A stretch of 64,000 bases of DNA from Chryseobacterium indologenes (GTDB lineage: Bacteria > Bacteroidota > Bacteroidia > Flavobacteriales > Weeksellaceae). Every line of letters begins with the position of its first letter. Position 1 is the stretch's first letter. The stretch covers positions 1,364,001 to 1,428,000 of the forward strand of contig CP065590.1 of assembly GCA_016025055.1 (NCBI GenBank). Reading direction: 5' to 3'. A program made the translations under genes and the position numbers. The notes beneath the pieces are model-generated. The model ran no database searches. It was given only the letters and a program-made list of their open reading frames with translations, and had not been told where the DNA came from. Positions 12,052-20,587 of this stretch are shown in pieces.

Positions 12052-12111
12052 TCCTAATTATTTAAATACACTTTAGGAATGGCTATCATTGTACAATAGA
12101 ATGTACAGCAA

Positions 12112-12200
12112 AAGTCACCTACTTTTCCCTACGCTGGTATGATCCAGATCAGGTTCAAAGGGTAAAGTCTCAGTCTGTTGATAACAGACACCCCTAAAGT
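12112..12200 (-). ncRNA. TPP riboswitch (THI element)
   Basis: Read leftward, the sequence has the conserved TPP aptamer blocks: AGGGGTGTC, CTGAGA, TACCCTTTGAACCTGATCTG (the THI-box core) and the distal GTAGGGAAAAGT. It precedes thiS and should lower expression of the whole thiamin operon when TPP is abundant. No U-rich terminator hairpin is evident between aptamer and thiS, so translational control is likely. Confidence 0.97.
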
Positions 12201-12206
12201 ATGGGA

Positions 12207-12237
12207 CGAAGTTAGTTATTTTTTCAGAATGGGCAAA
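12207..12237 (-). promoter_or_regulatory. Promoter of the thiamin operon
   Basis: On the minus strand TAACTTCG (12207-12214) differs by one base from the TAnnTTTG box, and TTTG lies at 12234-12237 with 19 bp between them. This puts the transcription start just before the TPP aptamer. Confidence 0.55.
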
Positions 12238-12240
12238 ATT

Positions 12241-12433
12241 TTTGTAAGCGGGGATGACGGAAGCATGAATTTTAAAACAGTGAAACATTTTATAGATTCC
12301 CGATGGCCTCGGATTAGAAAAACTAGTATAAAGGCCGAAAGAAAGAAGTTGAAGAATCCTTCTGTTCCTTTATTACTTCCAGCTTCAGGCAATGATTAAG
12401 CCCAATATGTATACGAAACAGATCTTATTTAAA
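12241..12433. other. Intergenic gap upstream of the thiamin operon promoter
   Basis: Nothing recognisable was found here. A 73-codon rightward frame spanning the TPP aptamer (12178-12399) is an artefact. No terminator for the leftward RluA gene is visible. Confidence 0.4.
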
Positions 12434-13111
12434 TTATTCTTCACAAGCTCTCCAGACCGCATCATTCTGTGGAACCGGAGCAATAATCTCAATTTTTTCT
12501 TTGGTAACAGGATGAATGAACTCCAGTTTTCTGGCATGCAGGTTAATTCCTCCATCCGGATTGGAACGTGGAGATCCGTATTTCAAATCCCCTTTAATCG
12601 GAACTCCTGATTTAGATAACTGAGCTCTGATCTGATGATGTCTTCCTGTTTCAAGATCAATTTCCAGAAGCAGGTAATTGTCTAATGTTTTGATGACATG
12701 ATACGTTAAAATGGCTTCTTTGGCTCCTTCAGTAGCTTTCGGAAAAACAATAGCTTTATTATTCTTTTCATTTTTCTTCAGATAATGTACGAGCCTTTGA
12801 CTTTGAGGAATCATTTCTTTCGCCACTACGGCCCAATATGTTTTTTTGACCTCACGATTTTTTACCATCTGAGTAAGTCGTGAAAGTGCCTTGGAAGTTT
12901 TTGCATAGATCACTAACCCCGATGTGGGACGGTCTATCCGATGAACCAAGCCGAGAAAAACATTTCCCGGCTTAGCATCTCTTATTTTGATAAAATTCTT
13001 GATAGATTCCAATAGTGACTCATCGCCGGTTTTATCGCCTTGTACAAGCTGTCCGACTTTTTTGTTCACCACCAGAAGATGGTTGTCTTCATATACAATC
13101 TGCTCCTTCAT
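12434..13111 (-). CDS. RluA-family RNA pseudouridine synthase
   Basis: The 225-residue protein has the pseudouridine synthase core: LLVVNKKVGQLVQ near the N terminus, the catalytic motif HRIDRPTSGLVIYAKT (Asp of HRxDxxTSG, about residue 61), ETGRHHQIRAQL and the C-terminal LHARKLEFIHP. There is no N-terminal S4 domain, so it is a short member of the RluA/RluC/RluD family. The exact uridine modified cannot be predicted. It is the last gene of a leftward group with panB. Confidence 0.9.
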   Translation of the reverse strand: MKEQIVYEDNHLLVVNKKVGQLVQGDKTGDESLLESIKNFIKIRDAKPGNVFLGLVHRIDRPTSGLVIYAKTSKALSRLTQMVKNREVKKTYWAVVAKEMIPQSQRLVHYLKKNEKNNKAIVFPKATEGAKEAILTYHVIKTLDNYLLLEIDLETGRHHQIRAQLSKSGVPIKGDLKYGSPRSNPDGGINLHARKLEFIHPVTKEKIEIIAPVPQNDAVWRACEE

Positions 13112-13119
13112 GATAGATT

Positions 13120-13437
13120 CTATCTTCTTCTGTTTGATAATGAAAGGATAATACCTCCCAGAAGACCAATGGTTTTAATAGCTGAAAGGTTTGAATTTTC
13201 CGGAATAAATGCTCCCACCACGCATACTGCAGCGGCGGCATACATGGCATACACAAAGTTCTTATTGGTAAGTAATGGAGCCTGAATAAAGAAACTTGCT
13301 CCGATCAGCACATAAAAAACTTTTCTGGAAAGTAAGTGATTGATTTCAGGGGAAAATAAATTGAACCACCCCACAGCAAGACAAATCAATGCTGCAATGG
13401 ATAAAATTCCCTGGATAGATTGTTGTTGATTTTGCAT
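13120..13437 (-). CDS. Small conserved membrane protein
   Basis: The 105-residue protein has about four hydrophobic segments (near 9-27, 38-56, 62-80 and 86-101) and ends in SNRRR, a positive-inside tail. No motif points to function. It lies 8 bp upstream of the pseudouridine synthase and 3 bp after panB, so the three are probably co-transcribed. Confidence 0.75.
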   Translation of the reverse strand: MQNQQQSIQGILSIAALICLAVGWFNLFSPEINHLLSRKVFYVLIGASFFIQAPLLTNKNFVYAMYAAAAVCVVGAFIPENSNLSAIKTIGLLGGIILSLSNRRR

Positions 13438-13440
13438 TAA

Positions 13441-14256
13441 TTAATAACTTTCGTTTTCGTTTGGAAACTCTACACTTTTCACGTCTTTTACGTATTGAGC
13501 TACAGCTCCGGTGATTTCTGTGTAAAGATCAAGGTATCTTCTTAAAAATTTCGGACTAAAGCCTTTGTTCATTCCTACCATGTCATGATATACCAAAACC
13601 TGCCCGTCACAATCTGCTCCGGCCCCGATTCCAATGGTTGGAATGGAAATACTTTCTGTAACTTTTTTAGCTAAATCAGCAGGAATTTTTTCCAATACAA
13701 CTGAAAAACATCCTAATTCTTCTAAAAGCTGTGCATCGGCAATCAGTTTTTCAGCTTCAGCTTCTTCTTTTGCTCTTACTTTATAAGTTCCGAATTTATA
13801 GATAGATTGTGGAGTTAGCCCCAAATGTCCCATTACCGGAATTCCGGCATTGATGATTTTTTTTATTGATTTTGAAATTTCTTTTCCCCCTTCAATTTTT
13901 ACCGCATGAGCTCCTCCTTCTTTCATCATTCTTACGGCAGATTCCAGTGCTTTTTCAGGATTACTCTGATACGTTCCGAAAGGTAAATCTGCAATCACCA
14001 GTGCCCTGTCGGTTCCTCTTACCACACTTTGAGCGTGATAGATCATTTGATCCAGCGTAATAGGCAATGTAGTTTCAAAACCAGCCATTACATTCGCTGC
14101 AGAGTCTCCAATCAAAATAGCATCTACTCCGCCTGCGTCTACCATCTTTGCAGTGGTAAAGTCATAGGCCGTAAGCATTGTTATCTTTTCCTTGTCGAAT
14201 TTCATTTTACGCAAGGTTTCAGTCGTAACTTTTTTAATTTCAGAGTGAACAGACAT
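13441..14256 (-). CDS. panB: 3-methyl-2-oxobutanoate hydroxymethyltransferase PanB
   Basis: PanB adds a hydroxymethyl group from methylene-THF to ketoisovalerate, the first committed step to pantothenate and CoA. The 271-residue protein has [21 protein letters not shown] split around the metal-binding Asp, [19 protein letters not shown] and [11 protein letters not shown], all family hallmarks, and the late segment [15 protein letters not shown]. It opens the leftward three-gene group. No other pantothenate gene is near. Confidence 0.96.
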   Translation of the reverse strand: MSVHSEIKKVTTETLRKMKFDKEKITMLTAYDFTTAKMVDAGGVDAILIGDSAANVMAGFETTLPITLDQMIYHAQSVVRGTDRALVIADLPFGTYQSNPEKALESAVRMMKEGGAHAVKIEGGKEISKSIKKIINAGIPVMGHLGLTPQSIYKFGTYKVRAKEEAEAEKLIADAQLLEELGCFSVVLEKIPADLAKKVTESISIPTIGIGAGADCDGQVLVYHDMVGMNKGFSPKFLRRYLDLYTEITGAVAQYVKDVKSVEFPNENESY

Positions 14257-14573
14257 AATTTATCTTTTTACGTTTTATTTACTATGTTAGAAATCTATAT
14301 TATAGTATTCCCTTGAAGAATATTTTTTATAATTATAAACTTAAAAAATCAGAATTTGTGGTGTGCAAGATACGAACAATAAAACAGTAAGCATGATATA
14401 TAGAAACTATTTTCATTATAATTATACTCTTACTTCACGGGTTTCGTGAGTGCCTATATTGGATTTGTGACTTTGGTACAGTCAAAAAATACAGAAGTTG
14501 GAGTACCTTTTCTTTCTATCTTTTGATATTTTTCAAAGTTTACTCCAACTCCCATAGAATTTGTATTTTAAAC
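14257..14573. other. 317-bp gap between the Crp/Fnr gene and panB
   Basis: This AT-rich stretch holds no credible gene. It must contain the panB promoter, for which TAGATTTC on the minus strand is only a weak candidate, and it contains the inverted repeat at 14496-14550. Confidence 0.4.
14496..14550. repeat. 10-bp inverted repeat downstream of the Crp/Fnr gene
   Basis: AGTTGGAGTA (14496-14505) and TACTCCAACT (14541-14550) are exact reverse complements with a 35-nt spacer. On the minus strand a T-rich stretch follows about 8 nt after the hairpin, so it may end the regulator transcript, but the long loop is unusual for an intrinsic terminator. Confidence 0.5.
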
Positions 14574-15287
14574 TTATAAAACTACATGACCGAGTTTCAT
14601 AAGCTTATCGTGGTTGAGAATTTTAATATTTCGTCCATCCACTTCAATCAGACTGTCCTGTTTGAATTCGGATATCAGACGGATGGCGCTTTCTGTGGCC
14701 GTACCAATGATATTGGCAATTTCTTCCCTTGTCAATGAGATTTTGATAAATCCTTCAGGATCTACGCCAAGTTTCTGCTCCAACAGCAGTAAGATCTCGG
14801 CAAGCCTTTCCCTCACCGTCTTTTGGGCAAGGAAGGTAATGGTATTGGAAGATTCTCCTAATTCGTAAGAAATTTTCTGAAGCATTACGAAAGACAACTG
14901 TGGGTCTACCTCCAAAAGATACATGAAAATATCTGCTGGTAAAAAGACACATTCGATATCTGTCATTGCTTCTGCTTTGGCCTGGAAATTTTCCCCGCAA
15001 AGCAAAGAACGATAGCCGATAATGTCCCCTTCTTTGATAAATCTTAAAATCTGATCTTTCCCGAATGCTCCCGACTTGGATAATTTAGCGGCTCCTTTTT
15101 CAAGAACATAGACTCCTTTGGGAGTTTCTCCATCCTCAAAAATAGTATCGTGTTTCTGAAAACTCAATCTTTTTTTACCGTTAATATATTTTTCAAAATC
15201 TGCGCTAGAAAGTCTTTCCTTAAATGATTTATCATTAAAAACTTTGGCGAACCTCTCTTCAATTGCTATCTGTTGTTCCTGCGGCAT
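14574..15287 (-). CDS. Crp/Fnr-family transcriptional regulator
   Basis: The 237-residue protein has a cyclic-nucleotide-binding-like beta-roll (about 30-150) and a C-terminal winged helix (about 165-230), with LTREEIANIIGTATESAIRLI as helix-turn-helix. The recognition helix keeps the Glu and Arg that contact the TGA half-site in Crp and Fnr, while the Fnr-specific Ser is Ile. The four Cys of the Fnr Fe-S cluster are absent; only two Cys occur. It is divergent from the cbb3 oxidase genes, which suggests it regulates oxygen-limited respiration, but its signal is unknown. Confidence 0.88.
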   Translation of the reverse strand: MPQEQQIAIEERFAKVFNDKSFKERLSSADFEKYINGKKRLSFQKHDTIFEDGETPKGVYVLEKGAAKLSKSGAFGKDQILRFIKEGDIIGYRSLLCGENFQAKAEAMTDIECVFLPADIFMYLLEVDPQLSFVMLQKISYELGESSNTITFLAQKTVRERLAEILLLLEQKLGVDPEGFIKISLTREEIANIIGTATESAIRLISEFKQDSLIEVDGRNIKILNHDKLMKLGHVVL

Positions 15288-15293
15288 TTTATA

Positions 15294-15305
15294 TGATATT
15301 TATCA
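15294..15305. promoter_or_regulatory. Candidate Crp/Fnr-type operator (TGAT-N4-ATCA)
   Basis: A perfect dyad TGAT ATTT ATCA lies 7 bp upstream of the regulator start codon, in the gap shared with ccoI. It matches the half-sites expected from the recognition helix of the neighbouring regulator. Short palindromes also occur by chance in AT-rich DNA. Confidence 0.45.
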
Positions 15306-15348
15306 CAAAAATAGAACTTTTTAAATCGATAAACAAAAAAAATTGTTA

Positions 15349-15356
15349 TAATTTTG
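15349..15356 (+). promoter_or_regulatory. -7 box of ccoI
   Basis: TAATTTTG fits TAnnTTTG. The start would then be near 15363, consistent with translation from a GTG at 15374 or 15377 and not from the upstream ATG that overlaps the regulator gene. Confidence 0.45.
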
Positions 15357-15376
15357 TAGTTCAATATATTAGGGTG

Positions 15377-17755
15377 GTGAGCGAGAACTGTTTTCATTGT
15401 GGTCAAGGTATAGAAAAAGAGAGAATTTTGTTTGATGAAAAGACTTTCTGTTGTAACGGATGTAAGTCTGTCTATGAAATTCTGAATACGAATAATTTAA
15501 GTAATTTCTACGAACTTAATAAAGGGGCAGGAATTCGTCCGAATGATGAAAATTCTACCCAATTTGATTACCTGGACACCCCCGAAATCTTCGCAAAGGT
15601 TACTGATTTCTCTGAAGGGAAAACCAGTCTGGTTACCTTCAAAATTCCCGTAATTCACTGTTCTTCCTGTATATGGCTGCTGGAAAGCCTTCACACATTA
15701 AACAAGCATATTAAATACTCGCAGGTCAACTTCACAAGGAAGACCCTGCAGATCTCATTCAACCATAACGAACTGAAATTAAGCGAACTCGCTAATTTTC
15801 TGACCAATTTAGGATACAAGCCTGTGATCAGTCTTGAGACCGCTGAAAAGAATGTTGATCATCTCGACAAATCACTTCTTGTTAAGTTTGCCATTGCCGG
15901 TTTTGCGTTCGGAAACGGAATGTTCCTGGCTTTTCCGGAATACGTAGGAGGTGAAGACTACTGGATGGAACATTACAAAGGGCTTTTCAGAGTGCTGATG
16001 TTTTTACTTGCATGCCCGGTTGTCTTTTATTCCGCGTCAGATTATTACAAATCTGCATGGTATGGTCTGAAAAATAAAATCGTCAATATTGATGTTCCTA
16101 TCGTACTGGGAATATTTGTTCTTTTCGGAAGAAGTATCTATGAAGTGGCAACAGGTTATGGCCCCGGATATTTTGATACACTTTGTGGTCTTTTGTTCTT
16201 TATGCTGATGGGAAAACTTTTCCAGAAAAGAACCTACAGTGCCCTTTCGTATGACAGGGATTATAAATCCTTTTATCCTATTGCCGTAACTAAAGTAGAC
16301 TTTGAGGGACACCAGGAAAACATCCTTCTTTCTGAAGTAAAAGTGGGTGACCGGATTTTAGTTAGAAACCAGGAAATCATCCCTGTAGACGCCATTCTGA
16401 TCAACGGAGAAGGGAATATAGACAACAGCTTCATTACCGGAGAAAGTGAAAGCATCAGCAAACAACCCGGAGATAAAATTTTTGCCGGAGGGAAACAGAT
16501 CGGGTCATCTCTTGAACTGGAAGTTATAAAAAATGTCGACCAGAGCTACCTTACCCAGCTCTGGAATAAAGAAGCCTTTAAGAAACATGAAACCGGTCTT
16601 GATACGCTTACGAATAATGTCAGCAAATATTTCACATTCATTATTTTAGGGATTGCGTTAATTTCGGGAATTTATTGGGCATTTATCGATCTTGAGAAAA
16701 TGTTTCAGGTCATTTCAGCTATTTTGATCATTGCCTGCCCTTGTGCACTTGCGCTGTCTGCTCCATTCACTTTTGGGCACATTATGAGAATCCTGGGTAG
16801 AAACAAATTCTACGTGAAAGATACGTTGACTATTGAAAAAATTGCAAAACTAGACACCATCGTTTTTGATAAAACAGGAACAATTACTCACAGAAAGAAG
16901 TCGAATATCAAATATGAAGGTACTGAAATCAGTGAGTTCGATGCACTGAACATCAAAACGTTATTAAAGAACTCTAACCACCCTCTGTCAAAATCTTTAT
17001 ATGAATTTATTGAGGTGAAAGACGACTATTTCCCGGTTGAAAACTTTGTGGAAATTTCAGGAAAAGGGTATGAAGCTAATGTAAGAGGAAATCTTTATAA
17101 AATAGGATCGGCCCGATACAACAATCAGGAACCCAAAAATCTGGAAACGGCAGTATACATCAGTAAAAATGATCAGTTTTTAGGTAAATTCATCTTCAAA
17201 AATGAATACCGTCCGAAACTAAAAGATCTGTTCAATAAACTTACCCACTACAGAATATTCATCCTGAGTGGTGATAATTCATCGGAAGAAAACCAATTGA
17301 AAGAACTTATTCCGAATTACAAAGGAATGGCCTTCAATCAAAGCCCGGAAGACAAACTGAACTACATCAAAGGACTTCAGGATCAGCACATGAAAGTAGC
17401 GATGCTCGGTGACGGACTAAATGATGCAGGGGCACTAAAACAAAGTAATGTCGGGATAGCCATTGCTGATGACACCAATAGTTTTACGCCCTCTTCGGAT
17501 GTGATTATGAACGGAGAAAAGGTAGTGACTCTGGACAATTACCTGAATGTTTGTAAGGGTTCAATAACAATTGTGAAAATGACATTTATAATCAGTTTCC
17601 TTTACAATATTGTTGGTTTAAGTTACGCAGTTACAGGCCATATGCATCCGCTTTTTGCGGCAATCATCATGCCAATCAGTTCCATCACGGTGGTGACATT
17701 TACCACAATTTCGACGTGGATATTAGGTCGGAAATACTTCAAAAAACAGGCGTAA
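15377..17755 (+). CDS. ccoI: Heavy-metal (copper) P-type ATPase CcoI
   Basis: This is a P1B-type ATPase of the CcoI/FixI group, needed to supply copper for cbb3 oxidase assembly. It has an N-terminal Cys-rich region (CFHCG and CCNGCKSVYEIL), an HMA-like domain with HCSSCIWLL (about residue 95), an actuator TGESESISKQPGD, the metal-site motif CPC (about 454), the phosphorylation motif DKTGT (about 497) and GDGLNDAGALKQ. I chose GTG 15377 because the longer frame from 15263 would overlap the divergent regulator and include its promoter region. GTG 15374 is equally possible. The next gene, ccoS, supports the assignment. Confidence 0.93.
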   Translation: MSENCFHCGQGIEKERILFDEKTFCCNGCKSVYEILNTNNLSNFYELNKGAGIRPNDENSTQFDYLDTPEIFAKVTDFSEGKTSLVTFKIPVIHCSSCIWLLESLHTLNKHIKYSQVNFTRKTLQISFNHNELKLSELANFLTNLGYKPVISLETAEKNVDHLDKSLLVKFAIAGFAFGNGMFLAFPEYVGGEDYWMEHYKGLFRVLMFLLACPVVFYSASDYYKSAWYGLKNKIVNIDVPIVLGIFVLFGRSIYEVATGYGPGYFDTLCGLLFFMLMGKLFQKRTYSALSYDRDYKSFYPIAVTKVDFEGHQENILLSEVKVGDRILVRNQEIIPVDAILINGEGNIDNSFITGESESISKQPGDKIFAGGKQIGSSLELEVIKNVDQSYLTQLWNKEAFKKHETGLDTLTNNVSKYFTFIILGIALISGIYWAFIDLEKMFQVISAILIIACPCALALSAPFTFGHIMRILGRNKFYVKDTLTIEKIAKLDTIVFDKTGTITHRKKSNIKYEGTEISEFDALNIKTLLKNSNHPLSKSLYEFIEVKDDYFPVENFVEISGKGYEANVRGNLYKIGSARYNNQEPKNLETAVYISKNDQFLGKFIFKNEYRPKLKDLFNKLTHYRIFILSGDNSSEENQLKELIPNYKGMAFNQSPEDKLNYIKGLQDQHMKVAMLGDGLNDAGALKQSNVGIAIADDTNSFTPSSDVIMNGEKVVTLDNYLNVCKGSITIVKMTFIISFLYNIVGLSYAVTGHMHPLFAAIIMPISSITVVTFTTISTWILGRKYFKKQA

Positions 17756-17802
17756 ACGCTGTTATTTAGACTGATTTTAAATTAGCTGAAATCGGCATTT
17801 CG

Positions 17803-17814
17803 TGATGAATGTCA
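17803..17814. promoter_or_regulatory. Candidate Crp/Fnr-type operator upstream of ccoS
   Basis: TGA-N6-TCA, the same spacing as the motif upstream of ccoI, lies about 50 bp before ccoS. It is less perfect (TGATGAATGTCA). Confidence 0.3.
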
Positions 17815-17849
17815 TTATTTTTCACTAAATTTGAACCCCGAAAATAGGT

Positions 17850-17857
17850 TAATTTTG
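17850..17857 (+). promoter_or_regulatory. Possible promoter of ccoS-ccoNOQP
   Basis: TAATTTTG fits the -7 consensus and TTTG at 17830-17833 lies 16 bp before it. The ccoS ATG is only 7 bp after the box, so either the transcript is almost leaderless or this box is not used. Confidence 0.35.
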
Positions 17858-17864
17858 TTGTCTG

Positions 17865-18074
17865 ATGGATATTCTATATTTAATGATCGTCTGCAGTGTT
17901 TCTTTAGCTGCGATCTTCCTGGTCGTATTTATAGTGTATGCCAAGAAAGGGCAGTTTGAAGATGATGAATCTCCGGCTGTCAGGATTCTTTTCGATGATG
18001 AAGTCAAAGAAAAAGATGAAACTGGCGACAAGGATAAAGACGAGAAAGAAATAGGAGAAAATAATAAAAATTGA
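17865..18074 (+). CDS. ccoS: cbb3 oxidase assembly protein CcoS
   Basis: The 69-residue protein has one N-terminal membrane helix (about 4-25, LYLMIVCSVSLAAIFLVVF), then a cytosolic acidic and basic tail rich in Asp, Glu and Lys. CcoS is required to insert cofactors into cbb3 oxidase in other bacteria. The position between ccoI and ccoN is the standard one. Confidence 0.88.
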   Translation: MDILYLMIVCSVSLAAIFLVVFIVYAKKGQFEDDESPAVRILFDDEVKEKDETGDKDKDEKEIGENNKN

Positions 18075-18095
18075 GAAAAATAGTGAATAGTTGAT

Positions 18096-20357
18096 ATGGA
18101 AACACAAAAGTTTAGTTATGACAACAGTATTGTCCGTGCGTTCCTCTATGCAACCATTATCTTTGGTTTCATAGGATTTACGTTTGGGCTTACGGCGGCA
18201 TTAATGCTTTTCTACCCTGAATTACCTGAGTTCTTTTTCGGGACAGATGATACAACCATCAGAAGTTTATCATCCGGTAATATTCAAGGTTTAATAAACA
18301 CTCATGGTGCATTTGGTTTTGGTAGAATCAGAATGTTGCACACCAATACCGTAATTTTCGCGTTCGTATGTAACATTGTTTACGTTGGGGTATATTACTC
18401 TACGCAGAGATTATTAAAGACAAGAATGTACAGTGATACATTATCCTGGATTCATTTCTGGACTTGGCAGTTTATGATCGTTGCGACGTTCATTACATTC
18501 TTTATGGGGATTAATACTTCAAAAGAATATGCTGAGCACGAATGGCCAATTGATATTCTGATTGCATTCTCTTGGATCATTTTCGGTGCCAATATGATTC
18601 TGACTATTTCGAAGAGAAGAGTAAGACACCTTTATGTAGCCATCTGGTTCTATTTAGGTACTTGGGTTGCAGTAGCAATGCTTCACATCTTCAACAACCT
18701 TGAGGTTCCATTATCATTCTCAGGCTGGAAATCTTATTCTGCATACGCAGGAGCTAAAGACGCTATTGTACAATGGTGGTATGGTCATAATGCAGTAGCA
18801 TTTGTTTTGACAACTCCGGTTCTGGGTTTAATGTATTATTTCTTACCAAAAGCTGCAGACAGACCGGTATTTTCCTATAAACTGTCTATTATTCACTTTT
18901 GGTCACTGATCTTCGTATATATCTGGGCTGGTCCTCACCACCTTCAGTATACAGCACTTCCGGCATGGGCTCAGGCAGTAGGAACAGGTTTCTCTATTAT
19001 GCTTATTGCACCATCTTGGGGAGGTATGTTAAATGGTCTTCTTACGTTAAGAGGAGCTTGGGATAAAGTAAGAGAAAATCCTATCCTTAAGTTCTTTGTA
19101 GTAGCTGTTACTTGTTATGGTATGGCAACGTTTGAAGGACCTCTATTGGCAACTAAAAACATCAACAAAATTGGTCACTTTACAGACTGGGTTATCGGTC
19201 ACGTACACTTGGGAGCTCTTGGATGGAATGGTTTCATGGCATTCGGGGTTATCTATTATTTGGTACCAATTATGTGGAGAACAAAACTTTGGTCTGTAAA
19301 ATTAGCTAACTGGCATTTCTGGTTAGGAACATTAGGAATCATTTTCTATGCAGTACCAATGTATATTTCAGGATTCACACAAGGATTAATGTGGAAGCAA
19401 TTCAACCCGGACGGAACATTATTATGGAAAAACTGGTTGGATACTGTAACGGCTATTATTCCTTACTTTAAAATGAGATTTGTAGGAGGTTTATTCTACA
19501 TTTCGGGAGCGATCCTAATGATTGTAAACGTTATTGCAACGGTAAGAAAAGGATCATTCCAGAAAGAAGTTCCTGCTGAAGCACCAGCATTGGCAAATAT
19601 CGGTAACAAACGTAAAGAAGGAGAAGGATTCCACCTTTGGTTGGAAAGAATGCCTTTACTTTTAACCGTATTATCATTATTTACTATTTCAATAGGAAGT
19701 ATGGTAGAGATTATTCCTACCCTTACTCTTAAGAAAAGCGTACCTACTATTTCTGCGGTAAAACCTTATTCACCGCTTGAGCTTGAAGGTAGAGATATTT
19801 ATATCCGTGAAGGATGTAATGCTTGTCACTCTCAGATGATCAGACCATTCAGAGATGAGATTACGAGATTTAACGGTAAAAACGGACAATACTCTAAAGC
19901 CGGAGAATTTGTTTACGACAGACCATTCTTATGGGGATCTAAGAGAACAGGTCCGGATTTGCACAGGGAAGGAGGTAAAAACCCAAGTTCTTGGCACTAC
20001 AAGCACATGTACAACCCAAGATCTACTTCTGCAGGTTCAATTATGCCTCGTTATCCTTGGTTAATTGCTACTAACTTAGACAGATCTAAAATGGTAGACA
20101 AGATGAAGCTAATGAAGAATACATTTGATGTACCTTACACAAAAGCTGAAATCGATTCTGCAGACAAATGGGCAAACAACCAATCGGCAAAAATTGTTAA
20201 AGATATCTTCTCCGAAGCTAATGACCTGAAAGAGGCTTATGCTAAGAGACCTCAGGGAGAATTAGAGAAAAAAGAAATTATTGCTCTTATTTCTTACCTT
20301 CAAAGATTAGGAACAGATATCAAGACAACTGAAATCAAAACAGCAAGTAATAACTAA
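18096..20357 (+). CDS. ccoNO: Fused cbb3 cytochrome c oxidase subunits I and II (CcoNO)
   Basis: This 753-residue protein joins the catalytic subunit CcoN to the monohaem cytochrome CcoO. The N-terminal part (to about 480) has the multi-helix haem-copper oxidase core, with His ligands in HTHGAFGFGR-type NTHGAFG, WYGHNAVAF and GPHHLQYTALP, and IGHVHLGALGWNGF. After a membrane segment near 525-545, the CcoO part has the haem motif CNACH (about 575-579), the MIRPFRDE segment and a GSIMPRYPWL Met ligand. The fusion is usual in Bacteroidota. It reduces oxygen to water with high affinity. Confidence 0.96.
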   Translation: METQKFSYDNSIVRAFLYATIIFGFIGFTFGLTAALMLFYPELPEFFFGTDDTTIRSLSSGNIQGLINTHGAFGFGRIRMLHTNTVIFAFVCNIVYVGVYYSTQRLLKTRMYSDTLSWIHFWTWQFMIVATFITFFMGINTSKEYAEHEWPIDILIAFSWIIFGANMILTISKRRVRHLYVAIWFYLGTWVAVAMLHIFNNLEVPLSFSGWKSYSAYAGAKDAIVQWWYGHNAVAFVLTTPVLGLMYYFLPKAADRPVFSYKLSIIHFWSLIFVYIWAGPHHLQYTALPAWAQAVGTGFSIMLIAPSWGGMLNGLLTLRGAWDKVRENPILKFFVVAVTCYGMATFEGPLLATKNINKIGHFTDWVIGHVHLGALGWNGFMAFGVIYYLVPIMWRTKLWSVKLANWHFWLGTLGIIFYAVPMYISGFTQGLMWKQFNPDGTLLWKNWLDTVTAIIPYFKMRFVGGLFYISGAILMIVNVIATVRKGSFQKEVPAEAPALANIGNKRKEGEGFHLWLERMPLLLTVLSLFTISIGSMVEIIPTLTLKKSVPTISAVKPYSPLELEGRDIYIREGCNACHSQMIRPFRDEITRFNGKNGQYSKAGEFVYDRPFLWGSKRTGPDLHREGGKNPSSWHYKHMYNPRSTSAGSIMPRYPWLIATNLDRSKMVDKMKLMKNTFDVPYTKAEIDSADKWANNQSAKIVKDIFSEANDLKEAYAKRPQGELEKKEIIALISYLQRLGTDIKTTEIKTASNN

Positions 20358-20377
20358 AACATTAAAAGGTTCATCAT

Positions 20378-20578
20378 ATGATTCCTCAGAATTTTAAAGA
20401 TATATTATCCAATACAGAAAATGCTGGTTTCTACCAGACGCTGGCTCTGATTTTCTTTATGCTGTTCTTCGTAGCTTTGATTATATACGTTTTTAGCAAG
20501 CCTAAAAAATATTACAAAGAAGAAGAAGAGGCTCCACTTGGGGATGATGAGGATGATGATTTTAATTTAAAAAATTAA
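20378..20578 (+). CDS. ccoQ: cbb3 oxidase small subunit CcoQ-like
   Basis: The 66-residue protein has a single membrane helix (about 18-40) followed by YVFSKPKKYYKEEEEAPLG and an acidic tail. This is the layout of CcoQ, which stabilises the cbb3 complex. It lies between ccoNO and ccoP. Confidence 0.85.
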   Translation: MIPQNFKDILSNTENAGFYQTLALIFFMLFFVALIIYVFSKPKKYYKEEEEAPLGDDEDDDFNLKN

Positions 20579-20587
20579 ACTATTTTT

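Noticed and set aside
12178..12399. 73-codon rightward frame
   Set aside because: It overlaps the conserved TPP aptamer and promoter on the opposite strand and shows no protein-like pattern.
15263..15376. N-terminal extension of ccoI from the upstream ATG
   Set aside because: It would run through the promoter region and overlap the divergent regulator gene; the Cys-rich CcoI start fits GTG 15374 or 15377 better.
17850..17865. Leaderless ccoS transcript
   Set aside because: A -7 box match next to the ATG is weak evidence; matches to TAnnTTTG are common in AT-rich DNA.
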